DNA of 64,000 nt. Origin: Arsenophonus melophagi (lineage in GTDB: Bacteria > Pseudomonadota > Gammaproteobacteria > Enterobacterales > Enterobacteriaceae). Shown piece by piece: positions 1 to 9,070 of the stretch. The position numbers and the translations under genes were made by a program. Position 1 is the stretch's first letter, and the number at the start of each line of letters is the position of its first letter. The stretch covers positions 43,110-107,109 of the forward strand of contig JAVYJS010000002.1 in the NCBI GenBank assembly GCA_032378655.1, written 5' to 3'. A model generated the notes under the pieces. The model saw nothing but the letters and a program-made list of their open reading frames with translations. It was not told the origin of the DNA and searched no databases.

Positions 1-1843
1 TTTAAAGTTTGAGCTAAGAAAAAAATAATAAATACTAATATATAGTTAGTATCAAGCTAAAAGAGCATATTCTAAATTATGCTTATTCATTCAATTCAGA
101 ATTTCTTTTTTACTTTAGCTATTAAAAGTGCTTGTGATCGTGTTCTTAATGAGAACTTTTCTATATAAACAGAATACTAGCATGTATACAAAATGACATT
201 AATGGATAGATACCTGATGACTTTTTAAATTTTATTTTTATTTAATGGTTGCAAGCAACCTTGACATTGATAGTAATAGAAATAGCTTTATAGTTATTTT
301 TAACTTTTCAATCACCTATCTAATGTTTTGATACGCATTGTATCCATAGCTTATTAGGCATGTTGACAAATAACATTTTTCAAATTTTTTCTTTAATTTT
401 GTATTATTAATACGTACTAATGTATTAATAGTATTCTACTTGCTGTTTTCTAAAAAAGTGTTTATTATAAATTTGAGATGGTATCATCTCTCTATTTATA
501 GAGAGTATGAACGTTCTTGTCATGTTGATTTGTTATTGCAAATCACAAATCAAACGCCATAGTTATTTTTCTATTTCCTGCTATGTTTCTTGGGTTTACT
601 GATCCAGAGGTACCCGTACACGCTACTAGCTAGATATTATTGTTGCGTTTTCCACTTTCTATTTGACGAAAATCAATGCTTAGATAAATTCATCTATAAA
701 TGTTCCTTAATTAGAGCTGTTATGCGTGAATCTTCATTGTTAACATTAGAAGAATGAGAGGTGTTATGGTATAGCAAAGCATTTTATACATGTCTTTTAT
801 CTTATCCTTCATCCATCTCTCTATTTAAAATGGATGGATCTATAGATAGATAATAACTAATACAATTAAATTTTAAGGATTAGCGTTGATTATACTTAAA
901 TTTAATACTTTCTTCTTAGAAGATTTTTATTCTAAGAATATATTTGTTGACTTATCTCATAGGGTACTAATATAGCATCATATTAATATGGAATATCATT
1001 CCATATTAATATGATGCCGAAATATGATATTCGGAGTTGCCTATCGCTAATATCTAAGATAGTTCTTATATCTAAGATATAATGTATTACATCAATTATC
1101 TGTTTTCTAATCAATTGATTAGGTATAGAATATTAGCGACTTGTAATCTAGATAAGTCTTCATCATAGAGCAAGATTCCAATTTAAATACACCACTCACT
1201 TAATCAAAATATTGTACGTTATACTGATTGGATCAATACCGCTATAGCAGTATATCGTTCCATATTCCGCAGCTAATGTTTTACATATTAGCTAGCACTA
1301 ATTTCAGGAAGAGTTAACGAACAATTTAATTTTAAAGAATAGAACGTATTATAAGTAGCAACAAATAAACAGATAAATATTGTTAGTAGTCACTATAATG
1401 CGTTCAACTATAAAAAAGTTAAAATATTATTTTTAGCTTATCAATATTAGTGATGCAGAATTGTTTACAGTGATAATCAGTTTATAAAAATAAGAAATTT
1501 TCTTTTTTAATTATCAGTACACTTATTCTGATGCACTTTACATTAGTATGGTTGTTACCTATGATGGTTAACTAGAGATGTAAAATTATAGAAAATTTGG
1601 ATATTTCTTTACCACAATAAATATTGTTTGCAACAGTCCTCTGTTAAAAAAATTTTATGCTATTGCTCAATATTATTCATATAGATATTTATCTTACAGT
1701 TTTTTCTTTCGAAGCAAGGAAAACTCTTTGACAGCTATAATTTTTTTTAACAAAAAGCATCTTTTATTATGGTGCTATTATCTATTATTTTGGCTACGAA
1801 GATAATAGATAATAAATAATTATTGACAAGATAGGAACCTGCT
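1..1843. other. Gene-poor left edge
   Basis: No intact or convincingly recognisable gene in either strand. In E. coli the enterobacterial common antigen genes (wecG, wzyE) precede yifK, so this 1.8 kb probably held them, but I could not align a persuasive remnant. It contains the perfect 20-bp inverted repeat at 975-1017 and an imperfect inverted repeat at about 1777-1813 just before the permease. Confidence 0.6.
975..1017. repeat. Perfect inverted repeat, 20-bp arms
   Basis: Arms 975-994 and 998-1017 are exact reverse complements with a 3-nt loop. There is no T-run and no adjacent intact gene, so a terminator role is not obvious. It is one member of the window-wide set of long perfect hairpins. 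Confidence 0.95.
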
Positions 1844-3226
1844 ATGTTAAAACCGAAACAAGGTTTTATTCGCGGCCTTGAAGCGAGGCATATTGAATTT
1901 ATTGCATTAGGCGGAACAATTGGTGTTGGTCTATTTATGGGATCTGGAAGTACATTAAAATGGGCAGGACCTTCTGTATTACTTGCTTATCTTGTTGCTG
2001 GATTGTTTATTTTTTTTATTATGCGCTCAATGGGAGAGATGCTTTTTCTTGAATCTGTTACTGGTGCCTTTGCCTTTTTTGCTTATAAATATTTAAACCC
2101 ATATTGGGGATGTTTAACAGCTTGGAGTTATTGGTTCATGTGGGTTGCTGTTGGGATATCAGAGATTACAGCAATTGGTGTTTATGCAGAATTTTGGTTT
2201 CCTGAAGTACCACAATGGATGTTTGCATTGATTGCAGTTGTACTGGTTGCATTAACTAATTTAACCGCAGTGCATTTATATGGCGAATTGGAATTCTGGT
2301 TTGCAATAATTAAAATTACTACAATTGTTGTAATGATACTTATTGGATCGGGATTGATTTTTTTTGGAATTGGTAATAATTTGAAACCAATTGGTTTAGC
2401 TAATTTAGCTGAGCATGGTGGATTTTTTGCAGGTGGTATAAAGGGTTTTTGGTTTGCGCTTTGTATTGCTATGGCTTCCTATCAAGGTGTTGAATTAGTT
2501 GGTATTACTGCAGGAGAAGCAAAAAATCCTCAAGCGGTATTAAAAAAAGCAATTAATAATATTTTATGGCGCATTTTAATTTTTTATGTTGGTGCTATTT
2601 TTGTTCTTGTTGCGTTATTTCCCTGGACAGAGATTGGAAAAAACGGTAGTCCATTTGTATTAATGTTTACTAAAGTAGGTATTACATCTGCTTCTGCAAT
2701 AATTAATTTTGTAGTTCTGACAGCAGCGTTATCAGGATGTAATAGTGGCGTGTATAGTAGCGGGCGCATGATTTATGCATTAGCGCATAATGGTCAACTA
2801 CCGCAATGCTTACTGAAAGTTACCACAAATGGTGTTCCTGCAAGGTGCATAATAATAACAGTTGTCTGTCTTATGATTGGCTCATTTCTTAACTATATAA
2901 TACATGATCCTCAAACTTTTTTTATGTATGTGTATAGCGCCAGCATATTACCTGGTATGATACCATGGTTTGTTATTTTATTAAGTCAATTGCGTTTTCG
3001 ACATGAGCATCATAAGCAATTAGCTAAACACACCTTTAAGTCTGTATTATTTCCATACGTGAATTATTTCACATTATTTTTTTTAGGATGTGTATTGATT
3101 GGTACAGCAATTAATCCTGATACGTATTTGTCATTAATTGTTGGCGGTATGTTTTTATTAGCTGTTTCTATGATCTATTTTTTGAATCGTTTTTTCTACC
3201 GTAAGCAGCGTAGAAAAGATGAATAA
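1844..3226 (+). CDS. thrP: Threonine/serine proton symporter ThrP (YifK)
   Basis: A 460-residue inner-membrane amino-acid permease of the APC superfamily (AAT family), about the length of E. coli YifK. The N-terminus carries the family signature RGLEARHIEFIALGGTIGVG (about residues 10-29), followed by roughly twelve hydrophobic segments. The conserved block GITAGEAKNPQ lies near residue 220. YifK, recently assigned as a threonine/serine transporter, sits immediately upstream of argX-hisR-leuT-proM in E. coli, and this gene has the same place, which separates it from the paralogues AroP, PheP and ProY. The ATG has an AGGA ribosome-binding site a few bases upstream. The gene would import amino acids from the host. 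Family certain, substrate inferred from synteny. Confidence 0.93.
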   Translation: MLKPKQGFIRGLEARHIEFIALGGTIGVGLFMGSGSTLKWAGPSVLLAYLVAGLFIFFIMRSMGEMLFLESVTGAFAFFAYKYLNPYWGCLTAWSYWFMWVAVGISEITAIGVYAEFWFPEVPQWMFALIAVVLVALTNLTAVHLYGELEFWFAIIKITTIVVMILIGSGLIFFGIGNNLKPIGLANLAEHGGFFAGGIKGFWFALCIAMASYQGVELVGITAGEAKNPQAVLKKAINNILWRILIFYVGAIFVLVALFPWTEIGKNGSPFVLMFTKVGITSASAIINFVVLTAALSGCNSGVYSSGRMIYALAHNGQLPQCLLKVTTNGVPARCIIITVVCLMIGSFLNYIIHDPQTFFMYVYSASILPGMIPWFVILLSQLRFRHEHHKQLAKHTFKSVLFPYVNYFTLFFLGCVLIGTAINPDTYLSLIVGGMFLLAVSMIYFLNRFFYRKQRRKDE

Positions 3227-3370
3227 TAGTTTTCCAGAGCTAAAAGTGCAATAAAGATTTTATTGAGCGATGAAAATAAAATAAAGTTTATCAATAAGCT
3301 TTTTAAAAAAGTAAAAAAGCTGGACAGCTTATTACTAAATACGTACTATCTTCACCTAAAATAGTATTAA

Positions 3371-3447
<77 letters not shown>

Positions 3448-3518
3448 TGTACTATAATCATCTGTTACGATGCAGAAGATTATTACTTTATTGAATAAAA
3501 AATTTTTAAAGATTTTAT

Positions 3519-3592
3519 GGTGGCTATAGCTCAGTTGGTAGAGTCCCGGATTGTGATTCCGGTTGTCATGGGTTCGAGTCCCATTAGTCACC
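3519..3592 (+). tRNA. hisR: tRNA-His (GTG anticodon)
   Basis: The cloverleaf carries the extra 5' G typical of tRNA-His, anticodon GTG within ATTGTGAT, and T-loop GGTTCGAGTCC. The acceptor stem GTGGCTA/TAGTCAC has one G-T pair. After the stem the DNA reads CCCAT, so the discriminator C is followed only by CA-like sequence. The full 3' CCA is apparently not encoded and would be added by the CCA-adding enzyme. Confidence 0.94.
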
Positions 3593-3791
3593 CATATTTT
3601 ATGTAGTTCATAATGGTCACGAATTAGTTAGGAATATTATGTTGCTTAAGCGCTTATAAACGAACATAACGATAATATAGTGTAAAGTCCTTCTTCTTTG
3701 ATTATAAGAAGTTCCTTCTCTTGGTTATAAGAGACAAAAGAATTTTTAAAAAATTACATAAGTCATAACCATAATAATGATTATGGTTTTT

Positions 3792-3868
3792 CGGCGAGTG
3801 GCGCAGCCTGGCAGCGCAACTGGTTTGGGACCAGTGGGTCGGAGGTTCAAATCCTCTCTCGCCGACCA
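3792..3868 (+). tRNA. proM: tRNA-Pro (TGG anticodon)
   Basis: A 77-nt cloverleaf with acceptor CGGCGAG/CTCGCCG, anticodon TGG in the loop TTTGGGA, T-loop GGTTCAAATCC, and encoded CCA. It is the last member of the argX-hisR-(leuT)-proM cluster. leuT, which lies between hisR and proM in E. coli, is missing: the roughly 200 bp there contain no cloverleaf. Confidence 0.95.
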
Positions 3869-3976
3869 AATAAGTAAAAACTGATTAAGTATCATAATAA
3901 CACTGATTGTATTATATTCCTTTATTAGCTCAAAAATATCTTCTGCATTACTCTAATGACTTTTTGATATTATAAC

Positions 3977-4012
3977 ACGTATATCTATTCTATAAATAGA
4001 ATAGATATACGT
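3977..4012. repeat. Perfect inverted repeat, 16-bp arms
   Basis: Arms 3977-3992 and 3997-4012 with loop TAAA, downstream of proM. A second, smaller hairpin (9-bp arms, 4022-4042) follows directly. The pair could end tRNA-cluster transcription, but neither has a U-tract. Confidence 0.9.
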
Positions 4013-4169
4013 ACATGTGTTCTCTCCACTTTTAGTGGAGAGTATTGCTGATGGTAGTTATGCAATAAATAATTTGCTAAGATATGTGCTTCTCTCGTTC
4101 TTGAGAAGCTCTATAACTTTTAGTGGATAGTATATAGTATAGTGAAGAATACGATGTTATGCATGCTAT

Positions 4170-4509
4170 CTATCACGTACCATTAATTTCAACTTTGAAA
4201 TTACTTTAGGCTAATTTAGTAATGTTTTTTTTGCATTGGACTTTGCATTTGACTGTGTTCTCTATGAAGAGAACGGCTTTTTAGCCAATGATGTGTAAAT
4301 AATGTTGTGCTTCGAATACGTCGATAGCAGCACCCAAGAAAATAAAAGATAAATTGTAAAATAATAAAACAGATAACTAAACCGGTTATACTGGTTTCAA
4401 TATCGTAATTATTAGTTTGAATTAGGACATAACCTTCCTGTCTTACGAAGACAGGACCAATAATACTGCAACAAAGTATTAGAATACAAAAAAACAGTAC
4501 TTTTATCAT
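4170..4509 (-). pseudogene. hemY: hemY relic, N-terminal piece only
   Basis: An ORF entered at 4509 (MIKVLFFCILIL...) preserves the two membrane segments of HemY and its signature GYVLIQTNNYDIETS, nearly identical to E. coli HemY residues 29-43. It then runs out after about 97 residues at an AT-rich tract. In another frame the next HemY motif is still legible (KLA, then SNFKVE, compared with KLAEGDYQQVE), interrupted by a stop. The whole periplasmic/TPR domain (about 300 residues) is gone. It follows hemX with an 82-bp gap, as in the hemCDXY operon. HemY is a tetratricopeptide protein of unclear function in heme-gene operons. The membrane-anchor fragment might still be translated, but the gene is broken. 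Confidence 0.85.
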
Positions 4510-4591
4510 GTACCTGTCTCCATCCATTTGCTGTTATTACCTAACTTTTATCATATACTTCTCTATCTACTTCGATTGAGAGTAGAGCATG

Positions 4592-5767
4592 CTATTTTAT
4601 GTCATCATTAATTTTATTTTTATTAGTAGGTTGATTTTTTTGCAGTGTTTCTGTTTCAACAGAAACAGTTTTGTCTCGAAAACTTTTTTGTAATGGCTTA
4701 TCGAATAATAATAAACTTTTTAATTCTTTGGGGATACCGATTATAATCGGTTTATCAATTAATTTATTAACTTCATTAAGAAACAGTTTTGTTTCCATAT
4801 CGTTGGTATTGTAATAGCTCTTAATTAGAGTAGCGGCTTTTTCTAAAGATTTTTTATAAATTTTTTGTTGATACAGCGGAACCGCTTTTGCAGCAATTAG
4901 TAGCTGCGCTCGAATATTAGAACGTCGGTAACTATCTTGATTAGAGGAAACTCCATGAGCTTCATTGAAATCTCTATGATGAATGCTAATAAAATTAGCA
5001 CTAATTTTTTTTAAACTTTTGGTAATATTTTTTTTCCAATCAGTAATATTATTGGAAAGTTCTATATTATCTTCATCTATCGGTAAATAACCTTTAGCAG
5101 TATTGTTTATACGCAAATAATCGATATTACTGCTAAGTTGATTAAGTTTTAAAATAATTTCATCATGATAAATTTTGCTAATGGTTGATATCAAATCAAT
5201 ATCACTATTAATTTTTTTTCGGATTGTCATTAAATTAGGATCATTCATTTCCACTAAGCTTGTGGAAGCACTTTGTAATAAAAACAGTGCCATCTTTGGA
5301 TCATTATCATTCCAAAGTTTTTGATCTGCTATTTTAGCTAAAAACTCAGCTGTGGCTAATAACCAGCTTTTTACATTTACACTAGCAAGTTCTGTAATTT
5401 GTGATTGCAAATTTTCAATTTTGTGCATAATTTGTTGTGCATATTCTTTTGCATTTAATTGGATAATATCTTGAGACTCAAGCAATTGGTTGATTTTTTG
5501 TTGTTCTGTTTCTTTTTGATGTATAAGTTCACTAACTTTTTGTTGTAGTGTTCTATTTTCATGGACTATTCGTTGATATTGTAGATTACAATAATAACAC
5601 AAACCACTACAAAATATAACTAATATGAGAACAATTTTTCTACCAAAGAAAAAAGAATAATTTTTTTTATTTTTATACGAAACATCATTGCTCATTGTAG
5701 ATTGCATTTTTTTTGAAAAAGTTGATTGATTTTCATGTTTATCATTTAGTTTATTCTTTTCCATCAT
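4592..5767 (-). CDS. hemX: HemX-like membrane protein of the hem operon
   Basis: 391 residues against 393 in E. coli. The N-terminus is low-complexity and Asn/Lys-rich, with one membrane span near residues 43-62, followed by a coiled-coil stretch (about 65-130) and the conserved HemX domain (motifs VKSWLLATAEFLAKIADQKL near 138 and SLVEMNDPNLMTIRKKI near 170). Once annotated as uroporphyrinogen methyltransferase, it has no SAM-binding motif and its function is unknown. It is third in hemC-hemD-hemX and starts 21 bp after hemD ends. Intact despite loss of hemY. Confidence 0.9.
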   Translation of the reverse strand: MMEKNKLNDKHENQSTFSKKMQSTMSNDVSYKNKKNYSFFFGRKIVLILVIFCSGLCYYCNLQYQRIVHENRTLQQKVSELIHQKETEQQKINQLLESQDIIQLNAKEYAQQIMHKIENLQSQITELASVNVKSWLLATAEFLAKIADQKLWNDNDPKMALFLLQSASTSLVEMNDPNLMTIRKKINSDIDLISTISKIYHDEIILKLNQLSSNIDYLRINNTAKGYLPIDEDNIELSNNITDWKKNITKSLKKISANFISIHHRDFNEAHGVSSNQDSYRRSNIRAQLLIAAKAVPLYQQKIYKKSLEKAATLIKSYYNTNDMETKLFLNEVNKLIDKPIIIGIPKELKSLLLFDKPLQKSFRDKTVSVETETLQKNQPTNKNKINDDIK

Positions 5768-5788
5768 GATGAATATCTCAACATCAAT

Positions 5789-6526
5789 TTACATTAATGC
5801 CTGAATTAAAGCATCGTTATTAGCACTTTTTGCTATTTTTATAGATTTCCATCCTAATTGGTAAGCAGTGCTACCTAAACGATCACTAACAACAATTAAG
5901 TGACGAGAAAACAACCAAGGCTTATCAGCATCTTTTATTAAATTACACAATATATGCAACATGTCACAACTAGTAACAATTATTGTACTAATATTTTCCT
6001 GTTTCCATTGTAATTGGAAAGTTTTTCGATCATATCTTATTGGTTTACGCTGGTAACACTCACAATAATCAATGTGGCTTCCTCTTGACTTTAATGTTGT
6101 GGCAAGTAGTTCACGGCCACCATTACCTCGCAATAACAAAGATTTTTTGCCTAAAGGTGCTTGTAGCCCAGGTAATTTAAGTAAATTTTCACTAGTCTCA
6201 CCTTCATGAGATAAGTAAATAGGCAAATTAGTTAATTGTTGAAAAACTGATGCTGTTGAGTGCCCTATACCGTAATAGAATAGGGTGTTAGGCCATTTTT
6301 GTCCTGTTAAATGTAGTGCTGAATTAGCATACAATACTGCATGTGGTGAAAGAAAAAAAATGCGATCACCATCAGTTAAGTTAGCTAATTTACTTGTTAG
6401 CAAATCTAGTTCATTGCCAGGTATAATTTCAATGAGTGGTGCATGAAAGGCTATTTTTCCTATTAAGCGAATACGCTGAACAAGTTTTTTTCCTTTTGGG
6501 TTTGGTCTTGTGACCAATATTCTCAT
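5789..6526 (-). CDS. hemD: Uroporphyrinogen-III synthase
   Basis: 245 residues (246 in E. coli). Cyclises hydroxymethylbilane with inversion of ring D to give uroporphyrinogen III, the branch point for heme and siroheme. The sequence starts MRILVTRPNPKGKKLVQRIR as in the family and keeps the two-domain spacing, with ISTIIVTSCDMLHIL near residue 180. HemD proteins conserve few residues, so identity rests on this start, the length and the operon position. It overlaps hemC by 4 bp (ATGA), implying translational coupling. Confidence 0.92.
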   Translation of the reverse strand: MRILVTRPNPKGKKLVQRIRLIGKIAFHAPLIEIIPGNELDLLTSKLANLTDGDRIFFLSPHAVLYANSALHLTGQKWPNTLFYYGIGHSTASVFQQLTNLPIYLSHEGETSENLLKLPGLQAPLGKKSLLLRGNGGRELLATTLKSRGSHIDYCECYQRKPIRYDRKTFQLQWKQENISTIIVTSCDMLHILCNLIKDADKPWLFSRHLIVVSDRLGSTAYQLGWKSIKIAKSANNDALIQALM

Positions 6527-7464
6527 CGAGATAATGCTCCTTGTAAAATTTTATTAAGAATTTTTCTAGCTCCATTATTAAGTAATTCTTCTGCCAATTC
6601 AATGCTGGCTTCTTTGACATCTTCAGACTTGAAATATCTTTCTCCGCGAATAATTTGACTGCCATCTGGCATACCAACGAGTGCTCTAAGCCAAATTTTT
6701 TTATTTTTCCAAATAGCATAGCTACCTATTGGAACTTGGCAGTTACCTTGCAGACAATTATTAACTATGCGTTCTGCTTGAATACAGATAGAAGAACCAT
6801 GATGATGTAATGGAGCTAGAAAATGTTGCGTTTGGCTGTCATCCAGGCGGCATTCCATGCCAATAGTGCCTTGTCCAACAGCAGGTAATAAGTGCTCTGG
6901 TGACAACGGCATACGTATCCGTGTTTCTAAATTAAGACGTTGTAGTCCAGCTACAGCAAGAATAATACCATCAGATTCGCCATTATCTAATTTATTCAAT
7001 CGTGTTCCAACATTACCATACAAATCTTTAATAACTAAATGGGGATAAATATGACGTAGTTGGCATTGGCGTCGTAGGCTTGATGTACCCACAATGCTTC
7101 CAGCTGGAAGTACATCAAGTGAATCATAGTGATTGGATATAAAAGCATCACGAGGATCTCCTCGCTGGCAAATTGCCATTAATCCTAAGTTACTAGGCAA
7201 AGTAACCGGAAGATCTTTTATGGAATGTACAGCAATATCAGCCCGATGTTCTAGTAGTGCATTTTCTAATTCTTTGACAAAAGAACCTTTTCTACTACTG
7301 TTAGTTAATGCAGTATTAAGAATACTATCACCTTGAGTACTTATTGGAATAAGTTCAATCATAAGTTTTGGATGATGTTTTTTTAATTCTCTTTTTACAT
7401 AAATCGCTTGCCACATTGCTAATGGGCTTTTCCTTGTTACGATCCGCAGTGTTTTGATGGACAT
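6523..7464 (-). CDS. hemC: Porphobilinogen deaminase (hydroxymethylbilane synthase)
   Basis: 313 residues. Joins four porphobilinogens into hydroxymethylbilane on a covalently bound dipyrromethane cofactor. The cofactor cysteine lies in GNCQVPIGSYA (about residue 240). Conserved blocks TRKSPLAMWQA, ADIAVHSIKDLP, GTSSLRRQCQLRH and YGNVGTRLNKLDNGE all present. First gene of hemCDX. In E. coli cyaA is divergent from hemC; here no cyaA is recognisable upstream. Confidence 0.97.
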   Translation of the reverse strand: MSIKTLRIVTRKSPLAMWQAIYVKRELKKHHPKLMIELIPISTQGDSILNTALTNSSRKGSFVKELENALLEHRADIAVHSIKDLPVTLPSNLGLMAICQRGDPRDAFISNHYDSLDVLPAGSIVGTSSLRRQCQLRHIYPHLVIKDLYGNVGTRLNKLDNGESDGIILAVAGLQRLNLETRIRMPLSPEHLLPAVGQGTIGMECRLDDSQTQHFLAPLHHHGSSICIQAERIVNNCLQGNCQVPIGSYAIWKNKKIWLRALVGMPDGSQIIRGERYFKSEDVKEASIELAEELLNNGARKILNKILQGALSR

Positions 7465-8180
7465 ATTGTATGTTTCTTGGCTAAAAATTTTTTGTAAATT
7501 ATATAGTACGATAGTTGGTTATACCCTTCTTGATAAATTTTTAGTAAAGCTGTTGATTTAATAAATACATTTAATTTACATAAAATAGTTTTTGTAGATA
7601 GAAAAGATTATTACAATAATGACAATATGCTGATTAGCAAATAAGAAAATTAATTATACGTTTCATAAAATCTTGCATATTTGTCTTGCGTACATTTATC
7701 TTGTATATTTATGTGTAATAAATATACAAATTTTAACAAATGATCTTTGAGATAGATCATTTGTTAAAATTTTAAGAGCAATAGTAAATCACTTGACTTT
7801 TTGAAGGGAAATTCTTGAAGATCTACATTGTTAAGGCCATATTATTAAGGCCATTATGCTTCGCTGCTGGAGGAAGTAGCGCATGAACATTGTCGTGGAT
7901 AACAGATCTATTGATAGATATAGCAAATTCCATATATTGCTGATACTACTACTATTTATAATAGTCACGTTAGCATAAATAATCATTAAAGTATCATACA
8001 AAATCCAAAAACAACTAATTCTACTGTTACTTAAAAAGTACTCAAGTGATATGGTGTGTGATTGTATGTTAATAACAGCTTTTGATCTCAAAAATACTAA
8101 CGATTAGTTCAAAGAACTAACTGTTGGATCACTGAGATATTCTATTATTTACTAGAAATAACCAATTAATTAGATAAAAT
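7465..8180. other. Intergenic region, no recognisable gene
   Basis: The place occupied by cyaA in E. coli (divergent from hemC) holds only AT-rich sequence with no intact adenylate cyclase motif. A reverse-strand open frame at 7831-8091 resembles nothing known. The region contains a perfect hairpin at 7728-7772. Confidence 0.55.
7728..7772. repeat. Perfect inverted repeat, 19-bp arms
   Basis: Arms 7728-7746 and 7754-7772 are exact reverse complements with a 7-nt loop, in the hemC/arnF intergenic desert. Confidence 0.94.
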
Positions 8181-8220
8181 AAAAGGCCTATTTATTGTGA
8201 AGGCCACACATAGGCCTTTT
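8181..8220 (-). terminator. Probable arn operon terminator
   Basis: AAAAGGCCTA at 8181-8190 pairs with TAGGCCTTTT at 8211-8220. The loop includes another AGGCC, allowing a tighter alternative stem. It lies about 120 bp downstream of the arnF stop, and on the minus strand the stem ends in TTTT followed by ATTTTATC, as in an intrinsic terminator. Confidence 0.65.
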
Positions 8221-8337
8221 AAGATAAACTCATGGAGTGTATTGAGAATTTTATAGAACCTTTTTCAGCTATGATTTTACTTTGATCTAAAAAATAAATC
8301 TTAAAAGATCAAATCTTAAAAATATTAAAGATCTAAC

Positions 8338-8733
8338 TTATTTTCTAACTTGGTTTCGCTCAGAATAAGAAACCGTCAAAATACCAAAAAAAATAAATAC
8401 AATACCCAAACATCTAACTAATGTTACCGACTCGTGAAACCAAGGTAAAGTGACTGATAATACATATACTAATACATAGGTTAAGCTAATAAGTGAGTAA
8501 GCTTTACTTAAAGCTAAACATCGTAAGGTATATAACCAAAAAACCATAGAAATAGCATAGCCAATAAAACCGATACAAATCAATTCAAACGCTAGGTGGT
8601 TTTTAAAAAACCACCTATAATCCCATTGGTAAGTAAATTTAAATTTAGGCAATAAAGCTACTCCAGCTTTGAGAAAAAGCTGAGCGCAAGTAGTGGCTAT
8701 TACACTACCGATACCTAAAAAATAACCGTTCAC
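8338..8733 (-). CDS. arnF: Undecaprenyl-phosphate-L-Ara4N flippase subunit ArnF
   Basis: 131 residues with four hydrophobic segments, a small-multidrug-resistance-like EamA half-transporter. ArnE and ArnF together are proposed to flip undecaprenyl-phosphate-aminoarabinose across the inner membrane. Identified by the SMR-like fold, a conserved SKAYSLISLTYVLVYVL stretch near residue 85, and position as last gene of the arn operon, starting just after the arnE stop. Intact, but its substrate is probably no longer made because arnB is a relic. Confidence 0.88.
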   Translation of the reverse strand: MNGYFLGIGSVIATTCAQLFLKAGVALLPKFKFTYQWDYRWFFKNHLAFELICIGFIGYAISMVFWLYTLRCLALSKAYSLISLTYVLVYVLSVTLPWFHESVTLVRCLGIVFIFFGILTVSYSERNQVRK

Positions 8734-8734
8734 A

Positions 8735-9070
8735 TCATATATTCAATAAAATGATACCAAGCATTATCAAAAATAAACCTGTCCAATGCTTCATGCTAAT
8801 CTTCTCTTGGTAAATGTATTGTCCTATTAAGGTTATAATAACAAAATTAATGCTTAACATCGGATAAGCAATACTAAGAGGTAAAACTTGCAATAATTTA
8901 AGCCAAAATAGCATACTTAATGCCAGTAAAATAGCAGCCATTATTAGCCACTTCAAAGCTAAACTTTTTTTTGCTGGTAATCTACACCAGCATACCACTG
9001 CTTGCTTTTGACAAAGGTGACCAAAGCAAGTCAACAGACTAACACTAAGTAATAATAAAAAACGACTCAT
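8735..9070 (-). CDS. arnE: Undecaprenyl-phosphate-L-Ara4N flippase subunit ArnE
   Basis: 111 residues, the usual ArnE length, with four membrane segments and the motif LPLSIAYPMLSINFV (about residues 65-79) typical of the family. It overlaps the arnT stop by 4 bp (ATGA) and is followed by arnF after 1 bp, so the last three genes are translationally packed. Confidence 0.88.
   Translation of the reverse strand: MSRFLLLLSVSLLTCFGHLCQKQAVVCWCRLPAKKSLALKWLIMAAILLALSMLFWLKLLQVLPLSIAYPMLSINFVIITLIGQYIYQEKISMKHWTGLFLIMLGIILLNI

Noticed and set aside
975..1017. Inverted repeats as CRISPR, REP/ERIC elements or IS ends
   Set aside because: Each hairpin has a different sequence, there are no regular spacers, no target-site duplications and no transposase.
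7831..8091. 86-codon minus-strand ORF between hemC and arnF
   Set aside because: Resembles no known protein and lies in decayed DNA; no ribosome site.
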